From positions 1 through 64,000 of the forward strand of contig NZ_AXAZ01000046.1 of the NCBI RefSeq assembly GCF_000473065.1: a stretch of 64,000 bases of DNA. Reading direction: 5' to 3'. A program made the position numbers and the translations under genes. The stretch is from Bradyrhizobium sp. WSM1743 (lineage in GTDB: Bacteria > Pseudomonadota > Alphaproteobacteria > Rhizobiales > Xanthobacteraceae). The notes under the pieces are model-generated. The model was not told where the DNA came from. It saw only the letters and a list, made by a program, of their open reading frames with translations, and made no database searches. Position 1 is the stretch's first letter; the number at the start of each line of letters is the position of its first letter. Below, one piece after another: positions 63,193 through 64,000 of the stretch.

Positions 63193-64000
63193 TTATTCAA
63201 TCACCTTGTCGGCACGGCCTATGACCTCGGCCGGAATTCTCAGTCCTAGCGCCGCAGCCGTCTTGAGATTCAGAGCGAGCTCGAAGGCGACCGGTTGCTC
63301 GACCGGAAGCTCTGCCGGTTTGGCTCCCTGAAATATCTTAGCTGTATATTGTGCTGTTTGCTTGCCCATCACTGCGAGGCTTGCCCCATAGCTTGCGAGG
63401 CCACCCAAATCTACGAAGGCGCTGATTTGGTAAACCGCTGGAATCTTCTTACGAGCGGCCAGGAGAACAATTTCCGGCTCTATCGGAGCAGCAAGTACGA
63501 AAAGTGCATCGCACTTTGCCTGCTCCATTCTTTCGAAAGCTTGGCCGAGATCATCCCGGGAGGAAGCAAAGATGGGGATCGTCACCAGACCCAATATCTT
63601 TGCAGCGGCCTCTGTCTCTTCAAACTGTCGCTTGCGGGCGGGGATGGGCGAGCCCAGCACGGCCACTCGCGTTGCTGCCGGAAGGATACTGTGCAGAAGT
63701 TCGAGTGACTTGCCGGTTGTGTCGGAGAACATCGTGGCTACACCGGTAATGTTTCCTCCGGGATGCGCTAAGCTGTTGATAAGGCCCAAAGCCACCGCAT
63801 CCCCGGCTCCCCACATCACGATAGGAATAGTTGCGGTTGCTCGTCGCGCGGCGGCTATTGCAGGTGTTGCAACTGCGACCACTACGTCTGGCTTTGCGGC
63901 GATCAACTCGTTCGCGAGCTGATCGAGGCGCTCGATATGCCCCTCTGCCGCTCTGCGCTCGATGACGAGGTTTTTGCCGTCCGTGTAGCCGAGCTTCTGC
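63193..64000 (-). CDS. ABC transporter substrate-binding protein (ABC_sub_bind family), cut by the window edge
   Basis: The frame is open from the right edge (codon at 63999-63997) to the stop at 63193, so the start lies outside. The visible 269 residues begin QKLGYTDGKNLVIERRAAEG, then HIERLDQLANELIAAKPDVVV, the standard N-terminal region of this family. Later blocks (PIVMWGAGDAVALGLINSLAHPGGNITGV) and the ending AAALGLRIPAEVIGRADKVIE also match. G+C is visibly lower in parts (about 48% in 63301-63360 and 63481-63540), which hints at later acquisition. The ligand is unknown. Confidence 0.88.
   Translation of the reverse strand, partial: QKLGYTDGKNLVIERRAAEGHIERLDQLANELIAAKPDVVVAVATPAIAAARRATATIPIVMWGAGDAVALGLINSLAHPGGNITGVATMFSDTTGKSLELLHSILPAATRVAVLGSPIPARKRQFEETEAAAKILGLVTIPIFASSRDDLGQAFERMEQAKCDALFVLAAPIEPEIVLLAARKKIPAVYQISAFVDLGGLASYGASLAVMGKQTAQYTAKIFQGAKPAELPVEQPVAFELALNLKTAAALGLRIPAEVIGRADKVIE

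Overview
The window is about 64 kb of high-GC DNA (many stretches near 65-70% G+C) from an alphaproteobacterial chromosome, most probably Bradyrhizobium or a close relative. This rests on three things: the gene content (tripartite tricarboxylate transporter, BKACE family, orthocaspase, many acyl-CoA enzymes), the SerRS-like amino acid:carrier-protein ligase family known from Bradyrhizobium, and dense hairpin repeats that resemble those I associate with this genus. I assign the genus by recognition, not by a search. No rRNA, tRNA, CRISPR array or phage region was seen.

Layout. 0-6 kb: the 5' end of an IS701-type transposase at the left edge, a Rieske oxygenase, a frameshifted N-acetylmuramoyl-L-alanine amidase, a CPA1 antiporter, a class A beta-lactamase, and two small proteins (NTF2-like and GFA). 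6-14 kb: an orthocaspase-like protein, a DUF1345 membrane protein, ispA, mtgA, rpmF, and a degenerate-GGDEF/EAL protein. 14-20.5 kb: tctCBA and a four-PAS GGDEF-EAL protein. 20.8-24.6 kb: a GNAT-like protein, an amino acid:carrier-protein ligase and an unusual acyl-CoA-dehydrogenase-fold flavoprotein in one run, divergent from a small phosphopantetheine carrier protein. 24.7-30 kb: mtnP-mtnA (methionine salvage), a HAD protein, a trypsin-like protease, and a Baeyer-Villiger-type monooxygenase.

30-43 kb: a sensor kinase whose input domain is a whole NCS1-type permease, overlapping its LuxR-type response regulator. Divergent from it are urtABCDE, fmdA, fmdB and amiE. This looks like a self-contained unit for sensing, taking up and hydrolysing urea and short-chain amides. 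42.7-50 kb: an MCE-domain protein, an NDP-forming acyl-CoA synthetase, a class GN sortase with its VIT/VWA substrate (whose sorting signal is broken by a one-base frameshift), and an XRE regulator. 50-62 kb: an acyl-CoA catabolism district with an ABC solute-binding protein, an acyl-CoA synthetase, two acyl-CoA dehydrogenases, a GST, an AraC regulator, a BKACE enzyme and a two-subunit biotin-dependent acyl-CoA carboxylase. 62-64 kb: a CREST/ceramidase-like membrane protein behind a promoter with two phased palindromes, and a truncated ABC substrate-binding gene at the right edge.

At least six families of intergenic palindromic repeats separate these units. Several families share the outer bases CGTCAT/CGTCGT and ATGACG/ACGAC. 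The strongest candidates for new biology are the permease-kinase fusion facing the amide operon, the aminoacyl-carrier-protein cluster, and the double-operator promoter at 62.2 kb.
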